Shown here: positions 1-11,333 of the stretch, piece by piece
Position numbering within the stretch: the stretch's first letter is position 1
Layout of the letters: each line of letters opens with the position of its first letter
DNA from: Gerris lacustris
Lineage: Eukaryota; Arthropoda; Insecta; Hemiptera; Gerridae
Direction: 5' to 3'
DNA: 64,000 nt
NCBI GenBank assembly: GCA_951217055.1
Contig: OX578276.1
Coordinates: 132,916,587-132,980,586, forward strand
Position numbers and translations under genes: made by a program
Notes under the pieces: generated by a model
Databases searched by the model: none
Seen by the model: the letters and a program-made list of their open reading frames with translations, nothing else
Told to the model about the DNA's origin: nothing

Positions 1-810
1 AAAAGAGATCTGCGAACCTGTCTCCCAGTTTTATAATTCTAGCAAGACTAATCAACTCAAAACTTGTTTTGTGTAGAGAACCTGCAGGGAGCACAGTTTA
101 AACACGTAGGATGCATTTGATCATAAAACGTGGTAAAAGAATAAATTTAAAATACCTTGTTAATTTTAAATAATAAAACAAGAAAAAATACCTAAATGAA
201 ATCACGAAGTTTGCCAAAAATAATATTATTATTTAGAACGAGCTATTGCAGTCCTCAGACGAAAGGGTTAGGGGGGGGTCTGCGCATAGAAATTGTTTTG
301 GGAATTTTAAGGAAAAATATGCATTCTTTAGATAAAATTTTCTTTTTTGACATCAACTGGTAAATCTGCACTACTTGGCTCACTTATTTCGTACAGTCCG
401 ATTTACTTAGTTTTTTTTTTTTTTTTTTTTAACTGTTCATTTTTTACAGGATTTGTGGGATCTGTAAAAAACTAGGTCTTCACACAAAGTATTTGTATTT
501 ACAAATAACTGGTTTCGGCTATTTAACAGCCATCTTCAGATTTTGAATTAATTGTTGATAGTAACATGTAATCGAAGTAAATATTCGAGATTCCCTTCGA
601 TACTATGTTACTGTGAACAATCAATTATAACTAATATTGATATTAAATATATAGGTGATAAATTATTATATTATTTATAGTTGTTATAATTATTTAAATG
701 TCTTGTTTCTTACGAATCATTGCCGAATAGGGGAGTAGTTAATTAATCTGGCATTACCTATAAGATAATAACTATAATTAGTATATTTGTGATCATAAGA
801 GACTATTTTA
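1..810. other. AT-rich DNA, no gene
   Basis: No coding signal is visible. A degenerate relative of the family C arm lies near 363-455 (a run starting GCACTACTTGGCTCACTTATT, a T tract, then AACTGTTC). An imperfect inverted repeat lies at about 557-612 (AGTAACATGTAATCGAAG against CTTCGATACTATGTTACT). The stretch GGTTTCGGCTATTTAACAGC near 510 resembles ends of repeats common in insects, which is from memory of such sequences and not tested. Confidence 0.6.
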
Positions 811-1427
811 CTACGTTTTTATTAGCTTGCATTCTTGTTTGTTTGTTTGTTTGTCCGGTACAAATCTGGCAATCGATTTCTATCTAACATCCCGAATAGC
901 TAGACATTTGGAATTTTTAGCATAGCTCAGAACACGATGACAATGCATTATTTTAATACTTTTAGCCATCTTTCAGCAGAATTTAATTAGTTTTCAGCAA
1001 ATTTTGCTGTGCGGAAAGTTAATTCGGAAAAAATCCGCAAGTTATTTTATTTGTTTTGTCATATCCAATATTTACGCAATCTTCATTTTGACGGGTCTCA
1101 AATTTGTGATAGATAAACATTCAATGACAGCAAAACAGGAAATATCGATTATATTATTTATCGATTATATTATTTCAAATAGTATATCGATAGCATGCTT
1201 TAGATTTGGTGTTGGGGAGATCCGTTGTACAAAGATTTATCCTTTTATAGGTTTAAGATCAGCTCTCTGGATGGTTGTCATTTATGTGAATTAAATAAAT
1301 TCGGAACTATTTTTTTTCACTAACATTATATATTATATGACAATAACAATTATATTATCAACATTATACATACGATTCAACAGAAAATTCAAAAACCTAG
1401 TATATAAAAAGTTCTTTTTATCTTGAA
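811..1427 (+). repeat. Family B repeat, copy 1
   Basis: Begins CTACGTTTTTATTAGCTTGC with a short TTTG run, and ends with a small hairpin AAAAAGTTCTTTTT followed by ATCTTG. It is nearly collinear with 14268-14867 and with a shortened inverted copy at 26394-26746. No terminal inverted repeat and no clear target duplication are visible. A 96-codon open frame inside (1004-1294) is not preserved in copy 2 and so is probably not coding. The class is unknown; the terminal hairpin would fit a rolling-circle element, but the canonical CTRR end is missing. Confidence 0.8.
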
Positions 1428-1493
1428 ATTATTTTTTAATAATTAAATATTCTTTTATAAATTACTTGCAATTAATAGTACTTGCAATATGCT

Positions 1494-1718
1494 GTAGTAA
1501 GGCACGCAGCTTCCTCGCGTCCTATTTCGTATACTATTTTCTGCATTTACAACCAATTTTTGTCAAATTTATTTAATTTTTCCCTGTATATTAAATTCGT
1601 CAAAATTGTTTTGATTTTTAACATTTAATTCATGTTATCAATTTAGTAAAATCAATTTAGTAAAATTTAAAGGGCACAAATTGCTGAAATTAATCTGGGG
1701 CTGTCTGAGGGCTACAAC
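1494..1718 (-). repeat. Family A repeat, partial
   Basis: Starts with GGCACGCAGCTTCCTCGCGTCC, the diverged 5' end of family A, and follows the family order (AAATTGTTTTGATTTTTAACAT, then ATCAATTTAG, AAATTAATCTGGGGCTGTCTG). It stops about 230 bp in, so the stem-loop end is missing. Confidence 0.75.
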
Positions 1719-2421
1719 TACGATGTACAATTCTTAACAATTCGAAATATGCCATGATATTTGACTACAAAGGGAATACGAAATGATATTTAAGCGGCGC
1801 CACACACTCAATTGTCCCAATATAGCTAGGGGAAGTCTGTCAGAGAACCCCGAGTAAATGCAGGCAGGCAAGGAGGTGTTACACCAGGTTACCTATGGGA
1901 ACTGCGAGTCTGGTCTCTCCGTGTCCGAGTTCAAGACGTAAAGGTGCGTCTGGCTCGTCTATTTTAGCCCAGTATGTGAGTAAATATTTGCACGTCTAAT
2001 AATACACAAGGGGAAGGTGATATTTAAAATAATAATAGAGCAGACCAGCGTTCATTAGCCCTGAGATACGGACATCTAATGTCAAGCCATACACTGCCTT
2101 CATGTGTAATCCCGCTCTATCCTTAACTCAGTTACAGTCTTTTTATTGTCTAACTATCTTACATTCATAAAGAACAATTTTTTTTTTAATTCACCATAAA
2201 TAAGATTTCATCTTAAAATTATATTTTATCTTAATATTTAAGAAAATAATAAGTAAAAGTAATAATAGGATTGCTATTTTTATAGAAAGCAATCTTTCCC
2301 TTTCATAATAATTATGAGAATAAATGAAAAGATTTTCAAATAAAATATTCTTACACCGAGAAATGCTTTTTTTAAAAAAAAAAAAAAAAACAATCCCTCT
2401 ATGAGTAATTAAGAAATATTT
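1719..2421. other. Unassigned DNA
   Basis: No gene is recognised. Bases 1790-2130 are richer in G+C than the surroundings and could be a diverged SINE or host DNA. I see no tRNA-like A box and B box pair good enough to call. Confidence 0.5.
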
Positions 2422-2422
2422 T

Positions 2423-2990
2423 GCTTCCAAGCTTATCTGAGGGTAACGAAAGCTTTGTGATCGTTCTCAAGAACGAAACTATTTTATGTCTTAAAAATTC
2501 CAACAAAGAAATCTGTTTCAGACATCAAGTAACATTTTTGGTTCTGTGTCTGGCTATCGGCCTGTCTGACTGTTGCTCAATATTTGCGAACCAACATATC
2601 TTAAAAACTACTCGTCCGATTTTAATGAAATTTGTAAGGTAGGTTATAATTAGCTCATTGTTGGTCCCATGTAAGTTTCAACCTTCTGCACCCATTTGTT
2701 TCTCTTCCTCATGCGCACCAATATACATTTATTTACATCTATAGCTTCAAAAGTAGTTATCTGATTTGTATGAAACTTTTATACTTTATCGAAAGTAACC
2801 CGCAGAAGGACCCAGATTAATTACAACCGTCTACGCTCTTTAACTTTTGCCTAATTGATAAAAAAAATTGACATATTAAAGAAACGGAGGAATTAAATAA
2901 ATTAGACAGTATAATGGCTTGTAAAAGCATAATATCATTAAAGTACGTTATAGGATGCGTGGAAGCTATGTGCCACACTAATTGGCAGTC
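2423..2990 (+). repeat. Family A repeat, full length
   Basis: Runs from the stem-loop end (TTGCTTCCAAGCTTATCTGA..., where GCTTCC and GGTAACGAAAGC pair) to the other end ATGTGCCACACTAATTGGCA. It contains all family landmarks in order: CGTTCTCAAGAACG hairpin, TTTCAGACATCA, GGTTCTGTGTCTG, GCGAACCAACATATCTTAAA, CAACCTTCTGCACCCATTTG, TTTATTTACA. Short open frames here also occur in other A copies and are by-products of the repeat. Confidence 0.85.
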
Positions 2991-3002
2991 AATCTTCACC
3001 AA

Positions 3003-3185
3003 CTTATCTGATTTTTATGACATTTTTATGGTTTGTCGAAAGTAAATCGCAGATAGCACCAGATTAATTTCAACATTCTACCCTCTTTAACTTTTGCTAA
3101 ATTGATACTTTAATTCATGTAAAAAATAAAAATGAATGTTGACATATTAAAAAACAGGGGAAACTATTAAATACATTAGACATTA
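3003..3185 (+). repeat. Family A repeat, 3' half fragment
   Basis: Repeats the second half of family A (CTGATTTTTATGACATTTTTATGG... GGTTTGTCGAAAGTAAATCG ... GATACTTTAATTCATGTAAA) directly after the full copy ending at 2990. It could be a separate truncated copy or a partial tandem duplication. Confidence 0.7.
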
Positions 3186-3211
3186 TATATTTATTATATA
3201 TATTTATATAG

Positions 3212-3213
3212 AA

Positions 3214-3246
<33 letters not shown>

Positions 3247-3258
3247 CAGAGAGAGAGA
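3212..3258. repeat. GA microsatellite
   Basis: Simple repeat of GA with two GACA interruptions, next to an AT-rich stretch at 3183-3210. Confidence 0.9.
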
Positions 3259-3259
3259 A

Positions 3260-4870
3260 TGCACTTAAGATTCTACCTTTGTTAGGGAATGTCTCAAAGC
3301 ATTTATTTTTACTTTCGATGATGGCAAATATGCATAGTGTGCATGGAATAAAACGCAGAATTACTCGATTTTATTGTATTTAAAAAACTTATTTTTTCCC
3401 CTTTTTTGAAGGACCTTATCTCTTAAAATTAGTCAGGAAAAAATCGTGTTTATCGATAAGAGGTCAATATACTCAAACGTTTAGCAAGGGATGTGAACGT
3501 GGGTCAAAGCATTTCAGCATTTTGAACTTGAACCGAAGCCAATCACTGAGCCAAAATAACTACATAGACGAAATAAACACGTTAAATAAATATAATAATA
3601 CAAAACATTGATTCTTAAGGCAAGAGTTAGTAAACTCTTTAGTTTAGATCTTGGTTTAGATTTAACAATTATATTATATCACTGATGCCAATCGAAACAC
3701 GCTCTAATGAACCAGGTCTATTACAATTTCCTTAACCTACTAATTGAGAAAAAAAAAATTGTAATAAACATGTTTCTGTTAGCTTTTTTAAACCAGCTAT
3801 TAAAAGTAAACTTAAAGACTTCACGGTCAAGGCCCTATTTATACAGTTGTTACAATGAGTTCGAGTGTGTTCTTTCCTAAATATAGACTTACAAATTAAT
3901 AAACCCCTCTAAATGAATTACTAATATTTTAGAAAACTTCAAGTTAACATTTTCAAACTAAGTCATCATTTTATTAACTGAAAAACAGTTTTTGCACGAC
4001 CGCCAGTTCAAAATCAAGAGTATTGGTTTCTTGTAAGAACAAAATAAACCACGAACACTTTGTTGATGGGTTCTGTTTTGTCATAAACATTTCGGATCCA
4101 TGCTTATTAAAACATCGATTGATTTAAGTTTCTTTTATTATAAGTCCACAAAACATATTACATTAGAATTTTTAAACACCCGTCTCAATATACAATATAA
4201 TAAAATATTCTTGAACTTTAGCTGGGTACATTATTTAATTTATTAAAAACTTTTTAATAATTAAAAATAAAAAGTGGCTACGTCAGATTCCGAGTCTTAT
4301 TGGAGGCTAAAATAAATAAATAAAATAGAGATAGAGATAGAAAATAATGAATTTAAAAAAAAAAAAACTAAAATAATTGGGCTCACTATTTACAAAATAA
4401 GTTCCTTCAATTTAAGTTCACTCTGTCATATATTAAAATTAATTTACAATACTAAATATACGAAAGAAAGTGAAAGTGTCGTCTTATAAAATATGGCGAC
4501 AGGTTTATAAAAATATATAATCCAGACCAAAGTTTCTCCACGACCTTAATCAATTATAATTAAAACATTATTTTATATTTTAAACAAGACTGAAAGTAAA
4601 CCAAGTTTAAGAATGATTATTTTAATACTTAATATTTAAATTATAATTTACAATTTACCCAAAGAAAGCTTCTATTTGGTAAATGATTTAAGGATAAAAT
4701 AAATATATTATAGTTTTATTATGTTTAGTTTAATTGATCAATTTTTTTTTTTACATTTCAAAATTACAAACCTTTATCAATAAAATATATATAAATTATA
4801 TAATATTAATGATTGTAAAATATCCTAGTCCTAGGGTAAAGATTTAAGAACGTAAACTCTTCCACCCATT
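3260..4870. other. AT-rich DNA, no gene
   Basis: About 1.6 kb with no long reading frame, no RNA gene and no repeat family that I could match elsewhere in the window. A short GATA-like run sits at about 4324-4340. Confidence 0.6.
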
Positions 4871-4871
4871 T

Positions 4872-5413
4872 TTACTTTTCCTTGTCTTTAAAGGAAAAGT
4901 ATTGTTTTCACCCAAAAATCCGAAACCGAAATTTCAAGAAATTTTCAAGTGTTTCAAAGACATATAAGTGGTTTGTCTAGAAATCTGTGTCACGCGTAAA
5001 CTCCCCACAGTTATTAAGCTATAAAGTTAAAACTTAAAACGAAAATCAGTTCTTGCACACAGTTGTGCCGCGTTAAAAACGATTAATTTTGAGGCCACTA
5101 AACCATTTGCTTTATCATCAAATATGTAAAAGAACTCGTAAAAAATCTAACAAATTTCCGATTACCCTGAAATTTGCACCAAGTATACCTCTTAATAAGA
5201 AACATTATCAATGAATTTTGTTTAGTTATCTACCGCCATTTAAAATACATCGACTTTTAAACTTTGAAGCTCTAACGTTAAATAAATTCGGTACTATTTC
5301 TTTGATTGGGGTGAAATTCGCACAAATTACACCATTCTTTAAAATAAATAATTCCTCCAAATTTTAACTTAATATCTGCCGCCATTTTGGAATTATTTTC
5401 TAAGGAAAAGTTC
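4872..5413 (-). repeat. Family E TIR element, inverted copy
   Basis: The left edge is a stem-loop, TACTTTTCCTT then AAGGAAAAGTA, followed by TTTTCACCCAAAAAT, matching in reverse the right end of the E copies at 17100-17275 and 47624-48458. The right edge AAGGAAAAGTTCC is the reverse of their left end GGAACTTTTCCT. Inside are two related blocks with the wording TGAAATTTGCAC and CCGCCATTTTGG (about 5160-5235 and 5296-5400), suggesting an internal duplication. Confidence 0.65.
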
Positions 5414-5596
5414 CAAGACTCTCCGTATCCGATGTTTATAATTATTCTTTTCCCTTTTCTTCTATTCTTATGCAGCAGATTATGGCTTAGTTCTTTATAA
5501 TATATATTAAATTAAAGAAAACTGTTAAGCTGTTCGATTCTTAATTATAACCTACGCACAATGAGGACCCAATTACAATTCCTATAAATAATATCG

Positions 5597-5834
5597 AGTG
5601 AGAATTCTGATTAAATATTAAAGAATAAACTTGATCAGCTAATTTCGACCATTTCTTTTAGACCAGCTAACAATCTAAAATAAAATAGGAGTTCTGTATT
5701 ACTTGGGAAAATTGGATTGTGTTAAATATTTGTTTTTATTTTAAGTTATTTTTGTTTTATTCTATTTTTGTTTAGTTTATTATTTAGTTTGTTAATTTTA
5801 CTTTATTTTTAAATATTTAATCAGAATTCTCACT
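5597..5834. mobile_element. Short TIR element (MITE), possibly hAT-type
   Basis: Inverted arms AGTGAGAATTCTGATTAAAT (5597-5629) and its reverse complement (about 5802-5834) bound 238 bp. Bases outside the arms are TAATATCG on the left and TAATATTG on the right, an 8-bp duplication with one mismatch, as expected for hAT-type insertion. There is no coding capacity. Confidence 0.65.
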
Positions 5835-5835
5835 T

Positions 5836-6496
5836 AATATTGTAAACACTGTAATTTGATTTTATGGATAAAAAATGTTTAGGGATATATTTTCTACTGT
5901 GACAACGAGACATATAAATATTTCTTTATATAAGATACCACATTATACTATGCATATAATATATAAGGGGGTTGAAGAAAAACACGTCTAACTAAGTGTA
6001 ACTCAGCATAAATAAAGAAAAAACATTCAACAAATTATTGAGTAAAATTTCATTTTTGCGCGTTATAAGAATTATTACGCTAATAACACAAGTCATAAAT
6101 TGAACAAGTTAATAAGAACACTAAATAAATAAAACTGTTTATCTAAATGCTGCATTTGTGCTTAAAAAAACAACAATTTAAACCAAATAAAACTAAAGGT
6201 TAAAATCAAGAACGAAAAAAAAAAAAAATTAAACAACATAATAATTCATAGAAAAAAAACATCAACAGTAATTTAGAGGAGATCGCAGATATTCACTAAT
6301 AGAGAGAATAATTGTAAATTAAGAATAAACTGTTAACTTTTTAAATAAGTAAAAAAAAAAAAACGAGGAAGGCAAAGAGTAAGGGACGTCTAGGTGCCAC
6401 ATTAGTCTGGTCGAAGATGCCAAATTTCATCAGAGAATTGTGTGGGTGTAGTTCTATTCTAATCGGCATTAGGACACCATCCAAAGTAAATATGTT
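5836..6496. other. AT-rich DNA, no gene
   Basis: Nothing recognisable apart from short A runs. No member of the repeat families defined here. Confidence 0.55.

Positions 6497-6582
<86 letters not shown>
6497..6582. repeat. TA microsatellite
   Basis: Uninterrupted TA run of roughly 85 bp. It produces a spurious Ile-Tyr open frame on the minus strand. Confidence 0.95.
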
Positions 6583-6587
<5 letters not shown>

Positions 6588-7396
6588 GCTGTAAAGTTCA
6601 AAGCGACAAATGTCGTCTTTGTTTCCAATGCCATAACTCCAAGAGTGGAATGACCTGTTGTTGATTTACAACTTCTAACCTAGTAATGATTTAAAAACAT
6701 CAGATGAATCAATACATTAAAGATATATTTAAATCATTTCAACTAAAAATAAATCAGTTTCAAGTAACAAAATCTACAGCACTTAAGGAAAAATAAAAAT
6801 ATGAATAACATAATATAAAATTTATGATTTAGTTGACATTATTACGATACTCATATATAAGTAGGTATACGTATATTAAACCAATATTGATGATTTATTC
6901 AATTTATCTCTTTGAAATATATCTGGGGACGCCAAGTCGAGCACAGCGTACCATCCTTTACTGGAACCAACTTACGGCAATTTGGACTCCCCTATTATCT
7001 AATTGAAGATACTTATATGATATGTATAAAATTAATTTTAATTTAGAGTTCATGACAAACTGAACGAAAATTTCACACCACCCACCCATGGTAGGTCATA
7101 AGATATATGAGCCTAAAGCTTTGTTATTTTGTCACTCACTGACTGACTCACGCATCATAATTCTAAGGCACTGACAATCTTAGAAACTTGAAATTTTGTA
7201 TAAAGGTAGAGTTAGAGTTTATTGTACAAATATAGGAAAAATTAAAAAATTCGAAAAAAAACTCTGGTTCTTTGTCCCTTTCAAGGCTAATAAAAAAACT
7301 GCCTATTTAAAATATTGTAAAACATTGTAAACAGCTCCCCTAGAGCAACCTAATAGAGAACTTTAAAACTAAAAAGTGATTCAATTTTTCTTTATA
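6583..7396. other. AT-rich DNA, no gene
   Basis: No gene is seen. A short block near 7070-7110 (TTTCACACCACCCACCCATG) matches 9550-9575 inside the family C element, so a C-related fragment may lie here. Confidence 0.5.
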
Positions 7397-7487
7397 AAGG
7401 AGGCCCGTGGTTCGAATCCCGGTGCTGAAGTCTATTTTTCTCTGTCTGTCTCCCGTTATAAATAGTAATTATAATTTGATTTAAACT
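7397..7487 (+). mobile_element. tRNA-derived SINE fragment
   Basis: Contains the 3' part of a tRNA-like head with a B-box-like GTGGTTCGAATCCC, followed by a tail reading TATTTTTC, CTGTCTGTCTCCCGTTATAA and TAATTATAATTTGATTTAAA. The same head and tail recur at 53133-53330, and the tail alone at 52867-52976. The 5' half of the head is absent. Confidence 0.7.
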
Positions 7488-7616
7488 AAAAAAGTGATGT
7501 TGAGGTTGATTTGACAATATTGATTGACAGTTATCTTGAAGTGTCAACATATTTACTCCAGATAATTTTATTTATTTCAATTTGTACACCCACCGACAAA
7601 CAAGTTACACGAAAGA

Positions 7617-7735
7617 TTAACAAGAACAAAGAAAGAAAAAAGACTCAAGAACAAAGAAAGAAAAATACTCAAGAACAATCAAACAAGAACAAAGAAAGAA
7701 AAACGAAAAATTGTTTGGTGCAAAGAAAAATTACT
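7617..7735 (+). repeat. Short purine-rich minisatellite
   Basis: Imperfect repeats built on AAGAACAAAGAAAGAAAAA, separated by ACTC or ATCAAAC. The apparent Lys/Asn/Glu-rich peptide in one frame is a consequence of the repeat, not evidence of a gene. Confidence 0.75.
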
Positions 7736-7904
7736 TAAATAGATTGGTTGTGCGTGAAGTCTCACGTAAAAAGGGTTTCGTTGGTGTTGTGAACATAAAA
7801 TTAGAATATGGGGGGGGACAACAAATTTTGATGTTTCTTGTCAAAACGGCATGAACAATTTAACGCTTTCTCCAAGTGTTATATATTTTTTAATTTAAAG
7901 AAAA

Positions 7905-8140
7905 TTGGGTAAATTTGCACTTGAGCACCCACTTATTTATAATTGTCCGATTGACTTCGGGTTTTTTTTAAACTGTTCCTTTTTACATTTTAACAACTAT
8001 TTACCATGTACCGTGTCGATAAAATCAATAGTTTATTTTTAAAAAAAATATATAAAATATCCACTCACGTACATACGGGAAATGTTGGGAAAATAGGGGT
8101 TTTTAAGGGTGGGGGATTCACTCAGGATAGCTAAAAACCT
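7905..8140 (+). repeat. Left arm of 235-bp inverted repeat
   Basis: Reads GGTAAATTTGCACTTGAGCA at its outer edge and GATTCACTCAGGATAGCT at its inner edge. It is almost perfectly complementary to 9301-9531, including a T8/A9 tract and the GTACCGTGTCGATAAAATCA block. The loop between arms is about 1.16 kb. Confidence 0.9.
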
Positions 8141-8443
8141 TGGAATTGGATGCCAATTATAAAAAAAGACAGTATTCTTCGTAAATAAATGTTTTATAAT
8201 GAAAAAAATACATCGTTAAAACACTCAAAAAATCTTCGTCGGCCATTATATACAATGTTATTAGTAGATAAGATAACAGTGACTATCGATATAATAGGAG
8301 AATATATATCGATATCGAAACGTGTGTTCAAAGAGTCATCCGGTTTGTAGCGGTACATTTAAGACTCGTCACATCAAGAATTCTCCTTCTGTTTCTCTTT
8401 ATGCTCTGTCACAGTCCTTATGCTCAAATCTTCAGCACTTTTT

Positions 8444-9010
8444 TATACAAAAGTGTGATGTTCCTTCGTGCTAAAGCACATATAAATAGATATCCCTTAG
8501 TCCTAATGTATTGTTAGATTAAGGGTAATAAACTTTCCTATTTAAATTCCTTTGTCTTAATGCCTATTAAGACAAAGGGATATTCAGTCTAATGTACATT
8601 GGGACAAAGGAACATCACACTTTTGTATACAAAAGTGTGATGTTCCTTAGTCCCAAAACACATAGAACTGGATATCCCTTAGTCTAAAAGATTGTTTGAT
8701 GATTAAGGGCAATAAGCTCTCCTCTTTATATTCCTTTGTCTTAATGACTATTAAGACAAAGGGATATTCAGCCTAATGTACATTGGGACTAAGGAACATC
8801 ACACTTTTGTATACAAAAGTGTGATGTTCCTTAGTCCCAAAACACATAGAACTGGATATCCCTTAGTCTAAAAGATTGTTAGATGATTAAGGGCAATAAA
8901 CTCTCCACTTTATATTCCTTTGTCTTAATGACTATTAAGACAAAGGGATATTTAGTTTACTGTACATTGGGACTAAGGAACATCACACTTTTGTATATAA
9001 AAGTGTGCTC
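8444..9010. repeat. Family H tandem array of three palindromic 182-184 bp units
   Basis: TATACAAAAGTGTGATGTTC starts at 8444, 8626 and 8810, with the partial next start at 8994, giving periods of 182, 184 and 184. Each junction is an inverted repeat centred on GTA|TAC; the one at 8783-8840 is a perfect 58-bp palindrome with half-site TTGGGACTAAGGAACATC then ACACTTTTGTA. Inside every unit is a second stem CCTTTGTCTTAAT / ATTAAGACAAAGG with a 4-base loop. Related sequence occurs at 21860-22095 and 56258-56681. Confidence 0.9.
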
Positions 9011-9300
9011 TTTATTGATATGTAAATATCGATCTACAAGTAATAATCGATTAATCATATCAATTATACAATGTCTGGGAATAGTGTATGTATGCGAGTG
9101 TTCTTGTCTGCTGGATTTAAAAAAACGCAAATTATTCTTCTTTTTAAAGAAGAATCCGAAGAATTGTTTTGTTTACATGATGAGTTATAACATCGCGCCA
9201 TCACAATTATACAATATGCATTGAATTATTTATATTATTCTATAATTTTATGTTGCTATTATTTTGTTTTACGTGTTTATACCACCAGTTTTGTTGTTTT

Positions 9301-9531
9301 AGCTATCTTGAGTGAATCCCCCACCCTTAAAAACCCCTATTTTCCCAACATTTCCCGTATGTACGTGAGTGGATATTTTATATATTTTTTAAAAAATAAA
9401 CTATTGATTTTATCGACACGGTACATGGTAAATAGTTGTTAAAATGTAAAAAGGAACAGTTTAAAAAAAAACCCGAAGTCAATCGGACAATTATAAATAA
9501 GTGGGTGCTCAAGTGCAAATTTACCGAAAAT
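9301..9531 (-). repeat. Right arm of 235-bp inverted repeat
   Basis: Reverse complement of 7905-8140 with only scattered differences, from AGCTATCTTGAGTGAATCCC inward to TGCTCAAGTGCAAATTTACC outward. It is followed by family C sequence with a G run near 9590 and TTTGATACCCACTCAAAATT near 9718, also seen in family D. Confidence 0.9.
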
Positions 9532-10205
9532 TGACTCAGAAATGAAAATTTCACACCACCCACCCATTGCAGTTCCCATATAGTTTTTGTGGGAGGGGGG
9601 ACAAGCAAAATTTTGATGTTCTTGACAAAAAAAAAGCATGAAAAACACTTTCCACAAGTGTTAAATACCTTCAATATTAATATTATATAATTCGTGTTAA
9701 TGTTCAATACCCTTCATTTGATACCCACTCAAAATTTTAAAAAAATAATATTTTCGTCGCGTGACGTGAATTATCCGCCATTTTGGATTGGAATAGCTGA
9801 TAATTTTGAGTTAGCTATATTTTTCATGTTTGGCTTTACCAACGAAACCCTAAAAAAGAAGTGAAATCCTATCAAAAAAACTAGTGTAAAAAAATAAGTC
9901 TCGCGTAAAATGTTGTAAGATCATAGGTTTAGCCAAGTCTCCCACTGTCCGAGTATGTTCTACTAGGTCTAATTTATTCAGTGCAAGGACATGATGTTTG
10001 TCAGTCCCTCTCTCTATTCTCTTTTCCAAATCACTCAATACGTTTAAATTTAAAAAAAAAATGTCTGACTTGGCAAATGCACACCACAAACTTAAATCAA
10101 ATAATAAATATGGAGCCCCCTCCCCCTTTATTCTAACTAATTTCATGTTCACAATAAGTACTAAATAAACCCTTTTTATGTGAGACTTCATGCACAGCCA
10201 ATTTA

Positions 10206-10486
10206 TTTAAATAAATTAGAAATTGTTCCTTGTAGTATTCAATAATTCTGGAGTAGTTTGGTCTATTAAGGAATTACATTTTCCCCTCTGATATCTTAAA
10301 CAATCCTTTTTTCCCTTTCGTTATCATTACCAAGTTCAAGACAACTAAACTTTTTAGTGTCCGTTATAAAAGACGCTTTTAGGGTCCATATGACCAAATT
10401 AAATTATCTTGGCCGGTCTAGAGGGGGTCCGATATACCGTCTTTTGCCGGTTCCTGTAAAAACTTTCCGTAAACTAGGGTGTCTAT

Positions 10487-10523
<37 letters not shown>

Positions 10524-11333
10524 TATATATAAAGTTTGGTCTCACACGCTTACCTATCAAAACATGCATTTGAGTTCAGATCGTTCATATTTGTTTATTT
10601 AAGACAAGGGATAACCTGGCAACAAAAAAGTACAAGAACTGTGAATATAAATAAATGGTTTCATTAATAATAGAGTGAACCTAGGTCTTTCTGCAATCGT
10701 TATGAAGTAAACTAATGATAACTCGCTCCCATGTCACTTTCGTCTTGAACAAGTAAACATGTGAGAACAGACGTCAGCTGTAAGGAAGACTGATAACACA
10801 ACCCCTCCCGCGTCATCCCTCCCAAAACCAACCCCTTGGAAAAAGATAAAAAATTACTTAAAGATGAACTTAAAAACCAGACCGTGAAAACCCTCAATAT
10901 AAGCAAAGGGTCGGTTTTTGTCCTGTGGATCTGTCAGTTGACAAATCGAGAGAACATGCGCCCTAGTCAATTTTGTTTACAAGCTTCATGACTAATGAGG
11001 AGATGTCGGGATGTCAAATGTCAACTAAAGCCTTAATAGAGAGGGGTTCGTATTCACATGGAATAACTCGGCAGCTATACAAGCATTCTGTCACGTCTAA
11101 GACCTTCATGAGCTGATGACAACACGCCACGTTTTCACAACAACCAATCTATTTTAAAAAAGGGATCTGCGATAGGGTTTTTATCCATGCATTAGCTTTA
11201 ACTTCAGACTCTGTACTTCGACAAAAAGCATGGATGATAACAGTTGCTTTTATTCAAAAGTAACAATATTTTTCAATCTATTTAAGTTAAAAAATAATCT
11301 CAGATAACATATAACTAATTTTTCGTATCAAAA
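10206..11333. other. Unassigned DNA with a TA tract
   Basis: A TA run occupies about 10492-10530. Short open frames on both strands are not supported by any motif. No repeat family match was noticed. Confidence 0.5.

Larger units (their letters stand above)
7740..10205. mobile_element. Family C foldback element with nested palindromic array
   Basis: Outer ends match in inverted orientation: GGTTGTGCGTGAAGTCTCAC at 7744 and the reverse GTGAGACTTCATGCACAGCC near 10200. A second inverted pair is AAAAAGGGTTTCGTTGGT (about 7769) against ACCAACGAAACCCTAAAAAA (about 9839). Long arms of about 235 bp (listed separately) flank a centre holding the family H array. The left-end wording recurs at 22566-22690. 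There is no transposase. A minus-strand frame of 113 codons (9850-10191) matches no family I know. Confidence 0.65.

Noticed and set aside
1004..1294. 96-codon frame in family B copy 1
   Set aside because: The start and frame are not preserved in copy 2 at 14268-14867.
1790..2130. Possible SINE or host exon because of higher G+C
   Set aside because: No tRNA boxes, no coding frame and no second copy in the window.
6341..6634. 97-codon minus frame rich in Ile-Tyr
   Set aside because: Most of it is a translation of the TA microsatellite.
8444..9010. CRISPR-like array
   Set aside because: The repeats are 182-184 bp, contiguous and palindromic without unique spacers, in a eukaryotic transposon setting.
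9850..10191. 113-codon minus frame in the family C element
   Set aside because: No recognised motif, and its reading frame is not seen in the other C fragment. It may deserve a database search but cannot be called a gene.
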